This document shows positions 10,120 through 20,945 of a stretch of DNA of 64,000 bases, in pieces. Origin of the DNA: Alentia gelatinosa (Eukaryota; Annelida; Polychaeta; Phyllodocida; Polynoidae); NCBI GenBank assembly GCA_950022655.1, contig OX465589.1, forward strand, positions 31,411,970 to 31,475,969, in the 5' to 3' direction. Positions within the stretch are counted from its first letter, which is position 1; every line of letters starts with the position of its first letter. The notes under the pieces are model-generated. The model did not search any database and was not told the origin of the DNA. It worked only from the letters and a program-made list of their open reading frames with translations. The position numbers were made by a program, and so were the translations under genes.

Positions 10120-11280
10120 ATGCCGAAGACACGAGCAGGCCCCAGCACATCGCAAGCCGATGCGGAGGCTGAAGTAACGTCGGAATCGACCCAAAGACCG
10201 TCGGAGGATCACATGGACTCGGCCTCCGAGGTAGGCAGCGTGAAAACGGTCAGGCTCGTGGCCGTTGAGAAAGGCCTCGCCGACTTCAAGAATGACGTGA
10301 AAGATCAGATCGGGGGAGTCCTGGCAGCGATCAACTGGCTGGCGGAACAGAGGACGAACGACCGGGCCTCACGGCCACCAACCGTCCAGTCGGCCGTGGA
10401 TCGACGCACCCAGGAGTGGGCCGAGGACCAGGCCTCACGGGTCCTGCCAGCGCCACGTCAGCTGAGGGAGCGGTATGCGGCCGACTCCTACATCCAACGC
10501 GAGCTGGACCGTGAGGCCATCAGACACGACAGGACTACGGGTAAGCTCCATTCGGACTTAAACATTTCTAGGTTGACCTCGAAGCCTTATATGTTTGTTG
10601 ACCGCGAGGGCGTATAAACATTGTCCCAGAAACTGGAGGTGAGGGGGTCCCTAGGGCCGATGGAGTACGTTAGCGCGTTCATCGGTCTGCTAGGGGACGA
10701 CCGAGCCGTGGAGCCCGCCGACCGTGAACACATGTTCAAGCATCTCCACCAAGTCTCCATCGATGCCCAGTCTCGGCCGTGGGCAGGAGTTAGGCGGTGG
10801 AGCCAGTTTGTGTTTGACCAGATCGAGGCCGGGAGGCTTAGCTGGTCCGACTACGGGTTGATACAGGAGGAGCGAGTCCGGCTCGCTATGACGACCTCGA
10901 CCCAGTCGGCCGGACCGGACAACGCAGGGAAGAACAAAGCTAGGGAGCTGCCATGCCGGCAGTTTAATTCGGAGAGAGGGTGCAGGCATAGGAGCGGGCA
11001 CGAGGACGGGCCCGTGAAGTGGGTTCACATTTGCTCGTTCTGTGATTCGGTCGGAAAACAGTGCGGGCACTCGCTCCATGCCTGCAATCGTAAGCTGGGG
11101 TACACCATGGGGTACGAGTCCCAGCCGGTAGCCCCTCAAACAACACGCCGTGGGCAGCAGGCCGGATCCACCCCGCAGGCCGGATACACGATGAGGGCGG
11201 CCGACCCTGGACTGGATGCCCTATACCAACACAGACTCCCGCAGCCGGCAAAAAACGGGCACGGTGCGCCCCGAGAGTAA
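10120..11280 (+). pseudogene. DIRS gag-like protein with an in-frame stop
   Basis: The ATG at 10120 opens a frame that stops at TAA 10615-10617 and then continues in the same frame to 11280, so one nonsense codon interrupts an otherwise continuous protein of about 386 residues. The N-terminal third is acidic and Ser/Thr-rich with a helical segment. The C-terminal part has a Cys/His cluster (CRQF, then GCRHRSGH, then HICSFC, then CGHSLHAC) like the zinc-binding region of DIRS/Ngaro gag proteins. Its position directly before the RT region supports a nucleocapsid role. Confidence 0.75.
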
Positions 11281-11299
11281 CCGGAGCGCACCCGACTAC

Positions 11300-11596
11300 A
11301 GGATGTTCACGTGTACCCCCCACCCGGGCTCCCGGGGTCAAAGGGTGCGCGGCACGTGAGATCACAGAGCAGCCCAGTGCTGAAACAACACGGGACAGGA
11401 AACCGCCCCCGGCCACGTGGGCACAGGTGGTCAGTGGCCGTCTCCCGGTCAGGACTTCCCCACGTGAGGCCGCCCGGACACGTGACGTCACAGAGGGAGT
11501 GAGGATTCCCCCACGTGACAGGGAGGCGGTCCAAAACAATAATAACAACACGACTCCGCGGGACCACGTGGCCGTGCCGGTGGGCGTCCCCCACCC
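11300..11596. promoter_or_regulatory. CACGTG-rich spacer between DIRS gag and RT
   Basis: CACGTG or a close flank variant occurs about six times (GGCACGTGAG, GCCACGTGGG, CCCACGTGAG, ACACGTGACGTCAC, CCCACGTGAC, ACCACGTGGC). One is fused to a CRE-like TGACGTCA. The frame of RT is open leftward into this region, but no convincing protein is visible here. E-box density far above chance suggests a regulatory or structural role. Confidence 0.5.
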
Positions 11597-13310
11597 GGGC
11601 ACGACCGGCCACGAGACGGGGCCCCTCCTGCCACGCGCCCGGACTTCGCTAAGCTCGAGGAAGTGTGTCGGACCGTGTTTGTTGCCGCCGGGACTCGTAC
11701 GGACCCGGAGGCGTTCAGAGCACATCGGCGCGCGGAATGGCCGCGGATGCAAGACAGCGCCCCGCTGGCGCACGGCCACATCTACGAGGCAGTGCGGGCC
11801 TTGGGCCTGCCCAACGCGATGTGCAGCAAGATTACACTCCCCACGGACCTACGGCTACGGGCTTGGGAGAAATACCTCACGGGCATGAGGGGGAAGCAGG
11901 AGCTACTGGGCTTCATACGATACGGCTTCCCCCTGGGGCAGTTTGTGAAAAAGGAGCTGTCGTTCTCCAACCTGCTCGGTCCGTTCTCCGACGCCCCGTT
12001 CAGCCCATGGTGCCATGTGTCTCCCCTGATGTCGCGGGAGAAGCGGGACTCCGAGGCACGGAGAATAATAACCGACATGACGTTCCCGCGGCAACAGAGC
12101 GTTAATGCCTTCGTGATGAAGAACTCGGTCTACGGGAAGGAGAGGGAGGACAGCCTCCCTACCATCGACGGGTTCGTCTCCCGCCTCCTGAGATCGGGCC
12201 CCGGGGCCTACATGGCCTCGATCGACATCGCGAGCCCCTGGACTGGCCCCTCCTATGCTTCATGTGGGACGGCGGGTACTATTGTGACACGGCCATGCCG
12301 TTCGGTGCCCGCGCGTCCTCATACCACCTGCAGTGCGTAGCGGATACCATCGTGGAGATTCTGGCCGGCAAGGGGGTCGAGGGAGCGATGTACCTCGACG
12401 ACCTAATCATCATCTCGCCGTCGAAGGAGAAAGCCGCGGCGGACTTCGCGACTGCCCGGGAGCTCTTCCGCGAGCTGGGCCTCCCCGAGGCCCAGGACAA
12501 AGCTCAGGAGCCGTCGCAGGTGGTCCGCTGGCTGGGGATTGACATCGATGCCGCGAACATGACGCTGTCGATCCCGGAAGACAAACTGCAGGATGTGCGG
12601 CAACACGTCGCGGCCGTCTCCCGGAAGCGGTCCCTCACGAAGCGGCAGCTGCAGTCGGTACTGGGAAAAATACTGCACGTCGCGAAGTGCATCCGGCCGG
12701 CAAGGGCATTCGTCAGCAAGCTCCTCGAGGCCCTGCGAGGCATGTCCGGATTCTACATCAACATCTCGTCGGACATGTGGCAGGACCTCGACTGGTTCTC
12801 GAGATTCGCTGACGGGTGGAATGGACGTGCCTTGATCCCCAGGGGCCCCCCGACGAAGTGTATCACCGTGGACGCCTGCCTCTCCGGCGTAGGGGGCACC
12901 GACGGCCGCCTGGCGTACTCCGGTCAGGTCTGCCCGGTCGGGGACCCAGTGGAATGTATCTCGGAGCTGGAAGCCCTCAATACCATCTACGCCCTCAACA
13001 CGTTCCTGACGGACCGCGACCGGGGCACGAGGGTGGAGGTGTTCTGCGACAATATGGGAACTGTCCAGGCACTCACGTCGGGGCGGATGGTCCAGGCCTG
13101 GATGGTGCAGGCAAAATTACAAGTGGACCTCCTGTACACCCATATCCCGGGGGTCCTCAACTCGGTCGCCGACGCCCTCAGCCGGTCGCACCTCACCTCC
13201 AGGGACAATGCTAAAGCTGAACATTACATGTCACTTCATAACCTCATGTCTGTCGTGCCTTGTAACCACGCCTCATTTGTGCCTGTCCTCCGGCTCTCCT
13301 GCAGATCCGG
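11597..13310 (+). pseudogene. DIRS reverse transcriptase / RNase H, frameshifted
   Basis: The first part (about 11597-12238) contains the RT fingers block ARRIITDMTFPRQQSVNAFV and the SIDIA motif with the first catalytic Asp. Immediately after SIDIA, at about 12238, roughly 28 bases appear to be missing relative to the family pattern. The protein then continues in another frame (MWDGGYYCDTAMPFGARASS, then YLDDLIIISP with the catalytic Asp pair). The RNase H domain follows, with Asp in TVDACLSGVGG, Glu in SELEALN, Asp in FCDNMGTVQAL and NSVADALSR. The deletion sits inside the RT active site region, so this copy is dead. Beyond about 13310 the open frame is only a shadow of the recombinase. Confidence 0.85.
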
Positions 13311-14265
13311 CGCTACGTTGTCTCCAGCAGAGGGCATCTGCGCGGCAAGCCGCGGCGCGTGCCCCCGGCACGGTCGCGAACCAGCGAAGCGCCATATCGA
13401 CCTACATCGCATTCTGCCGGAGGATGGGTACGGATCCACAGCAGCCGTCGGTCAGCTTCATCACGTCCTACCTGGAGTACGTGAGGGACCACGCCCCCTC
13501 GCCCGCGATCGTGGCCAACCACTTGTCGCACCTACGGTCGCACCTGCGCCTGTCCGGGGGCAACGTCGCGGCGACCGAGGACGCGAGAATAAAGAGGGCC
13601 ATCGACGCGATGAAGAGGGACAAGTCCTACACACCGAACATCAAACCGCCCATCCCGATGGAGGCCCTCAGGGGCGTCCTCGGTGGACTAACGGCCACGC
13701 CCCTCGACCGGTCCACGAGAGCGGCCTGCCTGCTGATGTTCTTCGCGGCCCTGCGGCAGAGCGAGGTCGCCCCACCATCCGTCCGAGGATTCGATCCGGA
13801 CAGGCACCTCACTCGCGGGGACGTGAAAGTCACGTCAGGTCACGTCACCGTCCGGGTAAAAGCGGCGAAAAACCTCCAGTGTGTTGGAGAGGAGAAGCAC
13901 GTGACACTCCAGCCTTCTCCCGACCGGAGGTCGTGCCCGCTGCAAGCCGTGAGAGAAATGATCGCGGCCGTACCCACGTCTAGCGACCGAGACCCGTTCC
14001 TGATGAACGCCGATCGGTCCCCAATAACGACCAGGTCGCTGACCAAGGAATGGGACAGACTAACGGCGTTGGCGGGGATCCCGGCGAAAACGTATACGTT
14101 GCACAGCCTGAGAAAGGCCGCGGCCACTCAGGCCTTCCAGGCCGGGTCCCCGAACTCTCCATCCAGAGATACGGGGGGTGGCGCTCGAACGCTCACAGGA
14201 GCTACATCCGAGTGTCGAGTGCCACTCAAGTTAATGACTCTCTGATCAAGTCTATTAACAAGTGA
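13208..14265 (+). pseudogene. DIRS tyrosine recombinase, frameshifted near its C-terminus
   Basis: A core-binding domain (TVANQRSAISTYIAFCRRMG through about residue 125) is followed by a catalytic domain. The box I Arg is in FFAALRQSEV and the H-x-x-R pair is in LHSLRKAAAT. At about 14145 the frame shifts by one. The box II remainder and active-site Tyr region (YGGWRSNAHRSYIR) continue in another frame to the stop at 14263-14265. This enzyme would cut and join the circular DIRS cDNA into the genome. Start position is uncertain because the frame overlaps the RNase H end, as is usual in DIRS elements. Confidence 0.85.
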
Positions 14266-14270
14266 CTCAA

Positions 14271-15142
14271 ACTTTTCTCCCACCCTCCACGCCACTTCCT
14301 TTCATGGATTTTTGGCTATTTTATACACACTGTATATTCATATATACCATAATACTTTATACATGTATATCCATATGTATTATACTATTACATAACAACA
14401 TATGTAATACCGTATACCTTATCACGTATAACATATACCATATTACCAAATATGTATCACATCTACCAATATGTTATCATATAACACAACATATCTTCCA
14501 TATGTATATTGATATCTTTAAGATATTACTATCACGTATTAATATCTTCTTTTATCGCTCATAAAATTAAAATAAATTTTATTTGCCCAAACTCTGCTTT
14601 CTACTCTTGTGTTGCGGGATTAAGGGGTAATGTCACACGATTGACAGTTCTCCAGTGGTGTTATCACACAGTTCACTTATCTCTCCATAGTTCAATGTCT
14701 GAGCACATACACGGGGCAGAAAGTGAAAAACCATGGGCCAATCTTTCTCCACTCAGAGTCAGTCTCCAGCACCCAACAGAGCGATAGTGCTGCTTCTACA
14801 CCTGTCTTGTATATGCAGCCTGTCTATCCAATGAGTGTCGTGCACCTCTAATACATGATGTTCCGCTCCTAACTAAGAATAGGTATACATGTGTTGCTCC
14901 CGCTGACTCTCCATTCTATCTCTCTCCTACCCGAGTTTTAGTTCTGTTGACAATTTCGAATCATATACTGTACAAGGTCACAGTGCATTAACAATAATAT
15001 CGACTTAAGGACTAATTCCTTTTACCAAGATCATCCTGACATAGAAGGGGACAAATGTGCAAAATTGGGAACATTATCTGCCATAAACGGCTTCAGCAGA
15101 GGGCATCAAAATTGATAATGAAAAAAAAGTCACATTGCGACA
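14271..15142. other. AT-rich spacer without recognisable gene
   Basis: From about 14320 to 14580 the sequence is a run of imperfect ATATGTATAC-type repeats, then mixed sequence to a C homopolymer. It should contain the right terminus of the DIRS element. No open frame with family features is seen. Confidence 0.4.
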
Positions 15143-15159
15143 CCCCCCCCCCCCCCCCC
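15143..15159. repeat. poly(C) tract, 17 nt
   Basis: An uninterrupted run of 17 C. Similar C runs occur at 21522-21540 and 55314-55330, and an interrupted one near 17970. Confidence 0.9.
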
Positions 15160-15403
15160 ACCCCTCAGAGTGGGCCATATTGGTAGCTGGGATAACATAA
15201 TGTTGTTTTTTTTGTTTGTTTTTTTTATTTCAGGTACTAGGATACAAAGATAGTCTGCCTTTTGGCAGGTTTTATGTGTCTCGGAAATATCATATGTTAT
15301 GAACAATAACAAGGTCAATCCAACAATGTTAAACAAGTACATATGTGTAAGTTTGATAGGAATGAAGTAATGAGATGAAATGAGATAGTCACCATCGGTT
15401 GTC

Positions 15404-16123
15404 AGACATCTTCGGGATCAGTCCGTAGACTACATTTCTTTCTTACATAATTCTTGTACGTAGACAATTTTTCAAAATTGTGCACCTCCATAGGCAAACC
15501 ATTCCAAAGCAGCATGCCCTCGTATAGAGGGTTACGTTTGTAATGGCTTGTGCGTGGCCTTTTCAACCTCAATTGTCACTTGTTATCTACCCTAGTACGG
15601 GCATTTCTACCTGGTACGATATGCTTACAATATCGTTTCATGAAGACCATTTTTAGATATTTTCTTCTAGTGACCAACATTTCCACATTACACATACTGT
15701 GGAGTCTTGGTACACTATAATCACCGATTTTTGACCGCAGACACACTTGTAAGGCCCGGTTTTGCTTCTGGAATTTATCCAAGAGTCTCACGGGAGCACC
15801 ACTAAAAATGACCAGAATAATCAAAGATAGAAGCAATACTGGATTCAAAAATGCTTAAGTTAACTGATTTGTCTATCAATATACTTATAGATTTTAGCTA
15901 ACTGAAAAATATGTTGGTTAACCTTTCTAATTTTGTCGTTTATCATGTTCAACCATTTTAGGTTTACATCTAGAATGATACCTAAATATTTAAAAGTATA
16001 ACACCGATGTATTTCTGTTGTACCGACCATTATGGGATTGCCTGCAATTACATTTTCCTGGTTTCTCATCCGACTATTGGCACCGAAAATACATAGTTTA
16101 GGTTTTTTTGCATTTATTACCAT
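15404..16123 (-). pseudogene. LINE reverse transcriptase, C-terminal part
   Basis: Reading the minus strand from 16123, the translation shows KYLGIILDVNLKW, a thumb motif of non-LTR RTs. LLDKFQKQNRALQV follows after a stop or frame break near 15855, and then the terminal block GMLLWNGLPMEV at about 15480-15530. The CDS ends with TGA at 15404-15406. This set of blocks is typical of CR1/jockey-like LINEs. The upstream RT palm is missing, so this is a 5'-truncated, mutated copy. A second copy of the terminal block of the same kind lies at 18250-18440. Confidence 0.8.
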
Positions 16124-16439
16124 TTATGACCAATGTAATCCTTGCTATTTCCTTTTATACAGTTTGGGGATCGTACACATATGTATAGATATAACTAAAA
16201 ATTGCATTAGACTCTGGCTTACGGAGTTTTTTCAATTTTGCTATGTTTTGCAGCAAAATATCCTGATATTGTAAAATTTCAGATTTTCTATAAAACTTAC
16301 TATTCCATTAAGGTCCTAGAAAAGCAAGACAATAAATGAAAAAAAAAAGATTCTCTTTATCATGAAATATTCTGGCTGCATGCTGCAGAAGAGTAGTCTA
16401 AAGAGTCAAATATTTGCCCTTATAATAGACCCATTACCC

Positions 16440-17000
16440 CCCAGTATGGAGGGGTCGTAACGTGACTTTTCAAAAATACGTTTTTCTCTTGCCTTCCATC
16501 GATACCTAAAGCAACACCCGAATCAACACCCATCCATTCTGAGGCTGTAAATTTTACATTAAGATTATTTTAACCGTTTTTTCCTGACCCCAACTGACAT
16601 CCCTGGCCTCAAATCCACCAGAGGTCGTAATGTGATGGGGTCGTAACATGATGAAATATATGTAGGGGTTGATAACTTTTTCCCATCAAAGATTGAGAAT
16701 TCATTCCAAAGCCAATCTTTATGTATCTATTGGCCCAACACATCATAAACATTTCTACCTCTTTTCTTGGCCCCAGCTGACATCGCTGGTTTCACATTTA
16801 ACAGGGCTCTTAACGTGAGGGGGTCGTAACGTGATGAAAATTATGTTGCAGCTGACGTCTTTTTTTTCTATCAAAGTTTGAAAGTTCATTCCAAATTTAT
16901 TTTATAGGGGTACATCTACTCTAAATTACCACAAAAGGACTTTTACTCATATTTAAGACAACAGAAGTTATAAGTATATCAAAGGATGTCGTAACGTGAC
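16440..17000. repeat. ~182-bp tandem repeat (GTCGTAACGTGA)
   Basis: GTCGTAACGTGA or a close variant marks unit starts at about 16446, 16623, 16808 and 16987, spacing 177-186. Each unit also holds CCCCAACTGACATCCCTGG (16590, variant at 16773) and a TCAAAGWTTGARARTTCATTCC block. The CCCCAACTGACATCCCTG block occurs once more at about 19876, so part of the unit is dispersed. Confidence 0.75.
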
Positions 17001-17651
17001 TGCCTACACCAAATTAACACTATACTTGGTTCAGTATAAAAGAAGCCTTGTAGATCTTCCTTTTATAACAAAATGATGTATGTGAGTGATCAAAACCTGT
17101 TAAACCAATTTAATTCTGTCTCTTACTATTCTATCGTATGCATGTCTTAGCCAAACAAACCCCCTGACAAGGTATGCTTAGTATTGAATCACTAAATGAA
17201 TGAGCATAATACGTCCATGATACCTGTATACATTACTTCCATAGAAATAACAGTGATTGGACTGTATTCTATGGTATTCCAACTCCAATTTGGCATGCCA
17301 TACATGCATATCACCTCAATCATACTTTAGATAAAGCTTAGATAACACAGGGACACCGAAACTGGATACACAATAATACATCGGCAGGCCAAGCTGCCAT
17401 ATGCTTATCTTTTTCCAAGTTAAAATCAAGACAATTCTCAACTATGATATTTAGACAGCGCAGACTCGCAGCTTTAAAACACTAAAGTGGGGTATTCATG
17501 TAATACAGTTTAGATAGCTAAAATATGCGAAAAAGTTCATTCGCCCAAATCCGCAAATATCAGTAGGCGTAACCAAGGCAATACAGCAGAAATCACCTGC
17601 TATCCAATCATATCATCTGTTCCCTTAAGTTTACTACTATTCAATTCCTAA

Positions 17652-17752
17652 ACCAGATAGACATAGTATGAGATTGGCCTTTGATATAGCAGTAGTAGAT
17701 TACTGCTATATCAAAGGCCAATCCTTCTCATGCCATGTCTATGTGATTTGGA
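17652..17752. repeat. long hairpin (foldback), shared with 21190-21265
   Basis: GATTGGCCTTTGATATAGCAGTA is followed after 6 bases by its complement, and the pairing continues outward through CTCAT and AGACAT, giving arms of about 36-45 bases with small mismatches. One arm and its flank (AGAACTCTCACCTCG) reappear in opposite orientation at about 21190-21265. It is therefore a mobile foldback or a MITE, not a local accident. Confidence 0.7.
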
Positions 17753-17809
17753 AAGTAAAAGAACTCTCACCTCGAGAAATGTGTAGGGGTGAGATTTCTT
17801 CCTAATTTA

Positions 17810-18799
17810 AGACCAACGCACACTAGGCGACTTTTCCCGTTGTTAGCGGAAAAGTCGCCGTAAAACACCCCTTGAGACATTTTTATGGTACAATATCGCT
17901 AAGTGTGCCATGGTTTCCTTGCGATATCGCAGACCCCATTATGCACCCCCTTTTCACCCCCTTTCCCCCCCCCCCCCCCCCGCTGATTTGGGGTTTGTCG
18001 CCGACTTTTCCTTGAGACTTTCCTTGAGACTTTCGAATATAACATGTTATATTTTTTTGCTTGTGACTTTTGACTTTTGGATGCCACCTCCTGCTAGGCG
18101 GGCTGTTGGCCCAGGTCTCGGGTCCTGGAATTATGCTTTGGGGTCTTCCAAACCTGGAAAAAGCCTGGAATTCTCACAGAGAGACCTGGAAAACCCTGGA
18201 AAATATAGTTTATAAAAACAATCTATTTGGTATAAATTTTTTTTAATATAATTTGCTTGAAGTATCTTGTTGTTTCAATCTTTTGTACATCACTCGGTAA
18301 CTGATTCCATAACAGCATGCCTATATATAAGGGTGATCCCCTATACTTTTCGGTGCGAGGTCTTTTAGTTTTTAAAATGATTTTTTTGTCTTGTCTAGTT
18401 CTCGCATTGCTTATAACTAGATTGTCATTTTTCTTACTTCAATGATCATACATGATATTGAGTTAAAATATATAGGTATGATAAAGGTTAAAAAAAAACA
18501 TAAGTGCCAAAATGGCCCACCTCGCATCTATTTTGTAGCTACCAGAAGCCACTTATCCATTGTTGAGACTTTCGGAAAGGGAAAGTCTCAAGGAAAGTCT
18601 CAGGGAAAGTCTCTAAGTATGCATGCATAGGCCTTGAGATTTTCGGGTAACCTCCTGCTGGGGTGACCGACGCCCGAACAGAATTTGTCGCCGACTTTTC
18701 CTAACCCATGCTGCGTTTATTGTACCCCCCTTGCGATATTTTTGCTAGAAAGTCTCAAGCATATCTCAAGGAAAAAGGTCGCCTAGTGTGCGTTGGTCT
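17810..18799. mobile_element. TIR element of the AGRCCAACGCACAC family (TSD TTA)
   Basis: The left end AGACCAACGCACACTAGGCG and the right end are inverted copies over about 25 bases. TTA flanks both sides (17807-17809 and 18800-18802). The interior contains GCGACTTTTCC / CTTGAGACTTTC motifs, a C tract and a minus-strand LINE tail (18250-18440). The same ends occur at least at 20544, 21653, 25666/26175 and 26203. No transposase is visible. The TWA-type duplication suggests PIF/Harbinger. Confidence 0.8.
18250..18440 (-). pseudogene. LINE RT terminal fragment
   Basis: Minus-strand translation gives an ARTRQDKKIILKTKRPRTEK stretch followed by GSPLYIGMLLWNQLPSDVQK. This matches block for block the end of the LINE at 15404-16123 (ARTR, RPRT, PLYEGMLLWNGLP). 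It is a second, shorter copy from the same LINE family, lying inside a TIR element. Confidence 0.75.
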
Positions 18800-19419
18800 T
18801 TAAGACCATAGATTCATCACATAGATTCAATCACTACCCTTGCGGTGTAAAAGAACCTGATTTGACTTGTATGGATTCGAGAATTCGAAGACGTGTTACA
18901 AACACCCTGTGTAATGACCAAATATCAAGGTATCTAACGTAGGACATTTACACAATACAGTTTAGATAACTCAATTATGCGAAAGCAATCGATAACCACA
19001 GGTTCACTCGCCCTTGTCAAGTTTCCGCAGACCGTCGGTCGTTTCTGCATGTTGCTGCGGACCCTTCAAGTGAACTTGTTATTATCGATTGTTTTGGCAT
19101 GTATGAGTTATCTAATCTGTATCATGCGTACAGCCCACGTTAAATACCTGGATATCTATGCATCGCGCACGTTTACTCTTTACGGGGTGTTTGTAAAACG
19201 TCTCTGAACTCGTGAAGCGAGAGAGGACTATACAGGATATCTAGTTTGTTGGAGTTAAGTACTCATTGCGCAGGCGAAAAGACACTACGAATCCATACAC
19301 CAACAAATATGCTACCCCCTTGCCGAATTTTACTATTACTAAATTTTACTATTACTAAATATCTAACGGTTAGCAAATACGTGACTTACAATAGTAGGTA
19401 TATAATAATTATTCAATAG

Positions 19420-19608
19420 TCCCTGGTGCCTGAACTCCCTCTGATGGGGTTCCGAGGAGAGTCCATGGCGCACCGTCCCCGCCTGACGCTCCGGAGCGTC
19501 ACCCTGGTCGCTTACGGGAGTGACGCGTCTGTGAGGGCCGCCCGCATAAACGTCAACATGCGGCGTGACGTGAGGGGAAGTCCGGGAAGAAGGCTTGAGA
19601 CTCTGGAG
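19420..19608 (+). CDS. possible host exon (lipid-recognition-like)
   Basis: A GC-rich open frame stands out from AT-rich surroundings. It is bounded by a candidate acceptor (AG at 19418-19419, weak pyrimidine tract) and a good donor GAG|GTGAGA at 19609. The translation includes LTLRSVTLVAYGS and ARINVNMRRDV, an alternating beta-strand pattern compatible with the N-terminal strands of ML/GM2-activator proteins. It ends in phase 0. It cannot be joined directly to the exon at 25440, which needs two bases from its predecessor. It may belong to the same gene, to a paralogue, or be unrelated. Confidence 0.3.
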
Positions 19609-19900
19609 GTGAGACGGGCGTCTTAGACAGAGTTAGCTGTTTCCTAGTATCCAAGGAAACTTTGCTTTCATTTCCAGTTTATCAAACTTTTTCCGCTGTA
19701 TACAAACAAAGAGAAAATAAATTGGACCTCAGTTACACCAATAGACAGTGGTTCAACCCTCACCACATACCCCAGTTCCATTCCGTGGAGAATGATGATG
19801 TGTTTTCCATGTTTTCTCAGTCTCTTCTCATGCATAGAATTCCACATGGAAAATATTTCCTCTTTTTTTCCGTGACCCCAACTGACATCCCTGCGTCTAG

Positions 19901-20134
19901 AAGCGTATGCTTGAAAAGTGGCGAACGGGCACTTGTAAGGTGGAGTCTTGCAATCGCGGGAGGTTGAAGGGGGCCGGCGGGCCTGATGCGTGTCGAGTTT
20001 TAGAGAACCTGACGATGCGACTTATTATTGTGAACGTTCTTCTGCACCGCCCAGACTGCTTCCGAGACAAGGGGGAGGGGTGTGCTCGCCCCCGGGACAT
20101 CGCGTCCAAGTGTGGGCTCCCGACAGATAATTAG
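19901..20134 (+). CDS. possible host terminal exon, Cys-rich
   Basis: A GC-rich frame follows a candidate acceptor (TCTAG at 19896-19900) in phase 0, matching the phase-0 donor at 19608. It runs to TAG 20132-20134. The translation has six cysteines (TGTCKVESC, ACRVLEN, PDCFRD, EGCARP, SKCGLP). An LEK-W-C-SC spacing is loosely like the centre of GM2-activator proteins. The acceptor region overlaps a dispersed repeat (19760-19895), which weakens the case. No homologue is recognised with certainty. Confidence 0.3.
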   Translation, partial: KRMLEKWRTGTCKVESCNRGRLKGAGGPDACRVLENLTMRLIIVNVLLHRPDCFRDKGEGCARPRDIASKCGLPTDN

Positions 20135-20908
20135 CTGCCGTGGCTGGCGACCTGAAAATACAGTTTTCTTCAATTCTTTCAAAAACAATGACGGTGGCCT
20201 GTAATTCTTAAAACTTAAATTTGTAGTATTACCCATTAACTATACATATTCTGTGAAAGTTTGAAAAAACACTTTGAATTTTATATGTTCTATTATGATG
20301 TAATGACAATATTTATCTAAAAAAACAATAGCATGGTGATCCCCATTTTTGAACTAGTAATGCGTTCTATAGCACTTGGGGATCATCAAATTTAATTTCC
20401 ATGATATTGATGGTATTATTATGTAAATTGCTCTATATGCCTTTAATCAGGCGATACAGTTGTCTATCCCACCAAATTGGAGCTGGAATACATACATTGT
20501 ATTACGATACAAACACTATAAATTTCTCCTATATATAATCTAAAGGCCGACGCACACTTAGCGTTATTTTTCCTAGCGATATGCTTGGGGTATTGCAAGG
20601 AGAATATCTCTAGGGAGGGGTGGTTTGCGCAGCAGGGGAGGGGGAAAAGTCGCCGTAAAATGTACCTTGGGCTTCGGCCTCCACAGCGGGAGGGGGCCTC
20701 ATATCTCAAGGCATTTCAAGGCACACTTAGCGGTATTTCTTTGTGATAATTACCCGCTTGGCCGAGGTACGATATCGAAAGGATGGCTGCTGAGGCCTAC
20801 TATATCCCTTATATGGCAGCTGATTGAGTTTTAATGGGTCCCGGGACCGGTCCGGCAGCCCACCCAGCAGGTGGTTGCGTATACAAAAATGCTACAATAT
20901 CACAAGGA

Positions 20909-20945
20909 TTTGTTTGTTTGTTTGTTTGGGTAGTTTAACGTCCGA
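20909..20945 (+). repeat. (TTTG)n followed by GTAGTTTAACGTCC, SINE/LINE-tail-like
   Basis: Five TTTG units are followed by a short block ending TTTAACGTCCGA. Tetranucleotide tails abutting a TTTAACGTC-type block mark ends of retroposed repeats in several marine invertebrate genomes; that is general recollection. A second TTTGATTTTGATTTTACGTCC block is at about 21805. Confidence 0.45.

Larger units (their letters stand above)
9830..14270 (+). mobile_element. DIRS-type (tyrosine recombinase) retrotransposon, decayed
   Basis: A GC-rich block encodes in order a gag-like protein, RT plus RNase H, and a tyrosine recombinase overlapping the RNase H end. That is the diagnostic layout of DIRS-order retrotransposons, which integrate with a recombinase instead of a DDE integrase. 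The GC content contrasts sharply with the AT-rich flanks. The terminal repeats and internal complementary region typical of DIRS were not identified, so the boundaries given are compositional. All three genes carry at least one break. Confidence 0.85.

Noticed and set aside
10690..13530. Many overlapping open frames opposite the DIRS genes
   Set aside because: High GC gives few stops; these are shadows of gag, RT/RNase H and recombinase, which carry the family motifs.
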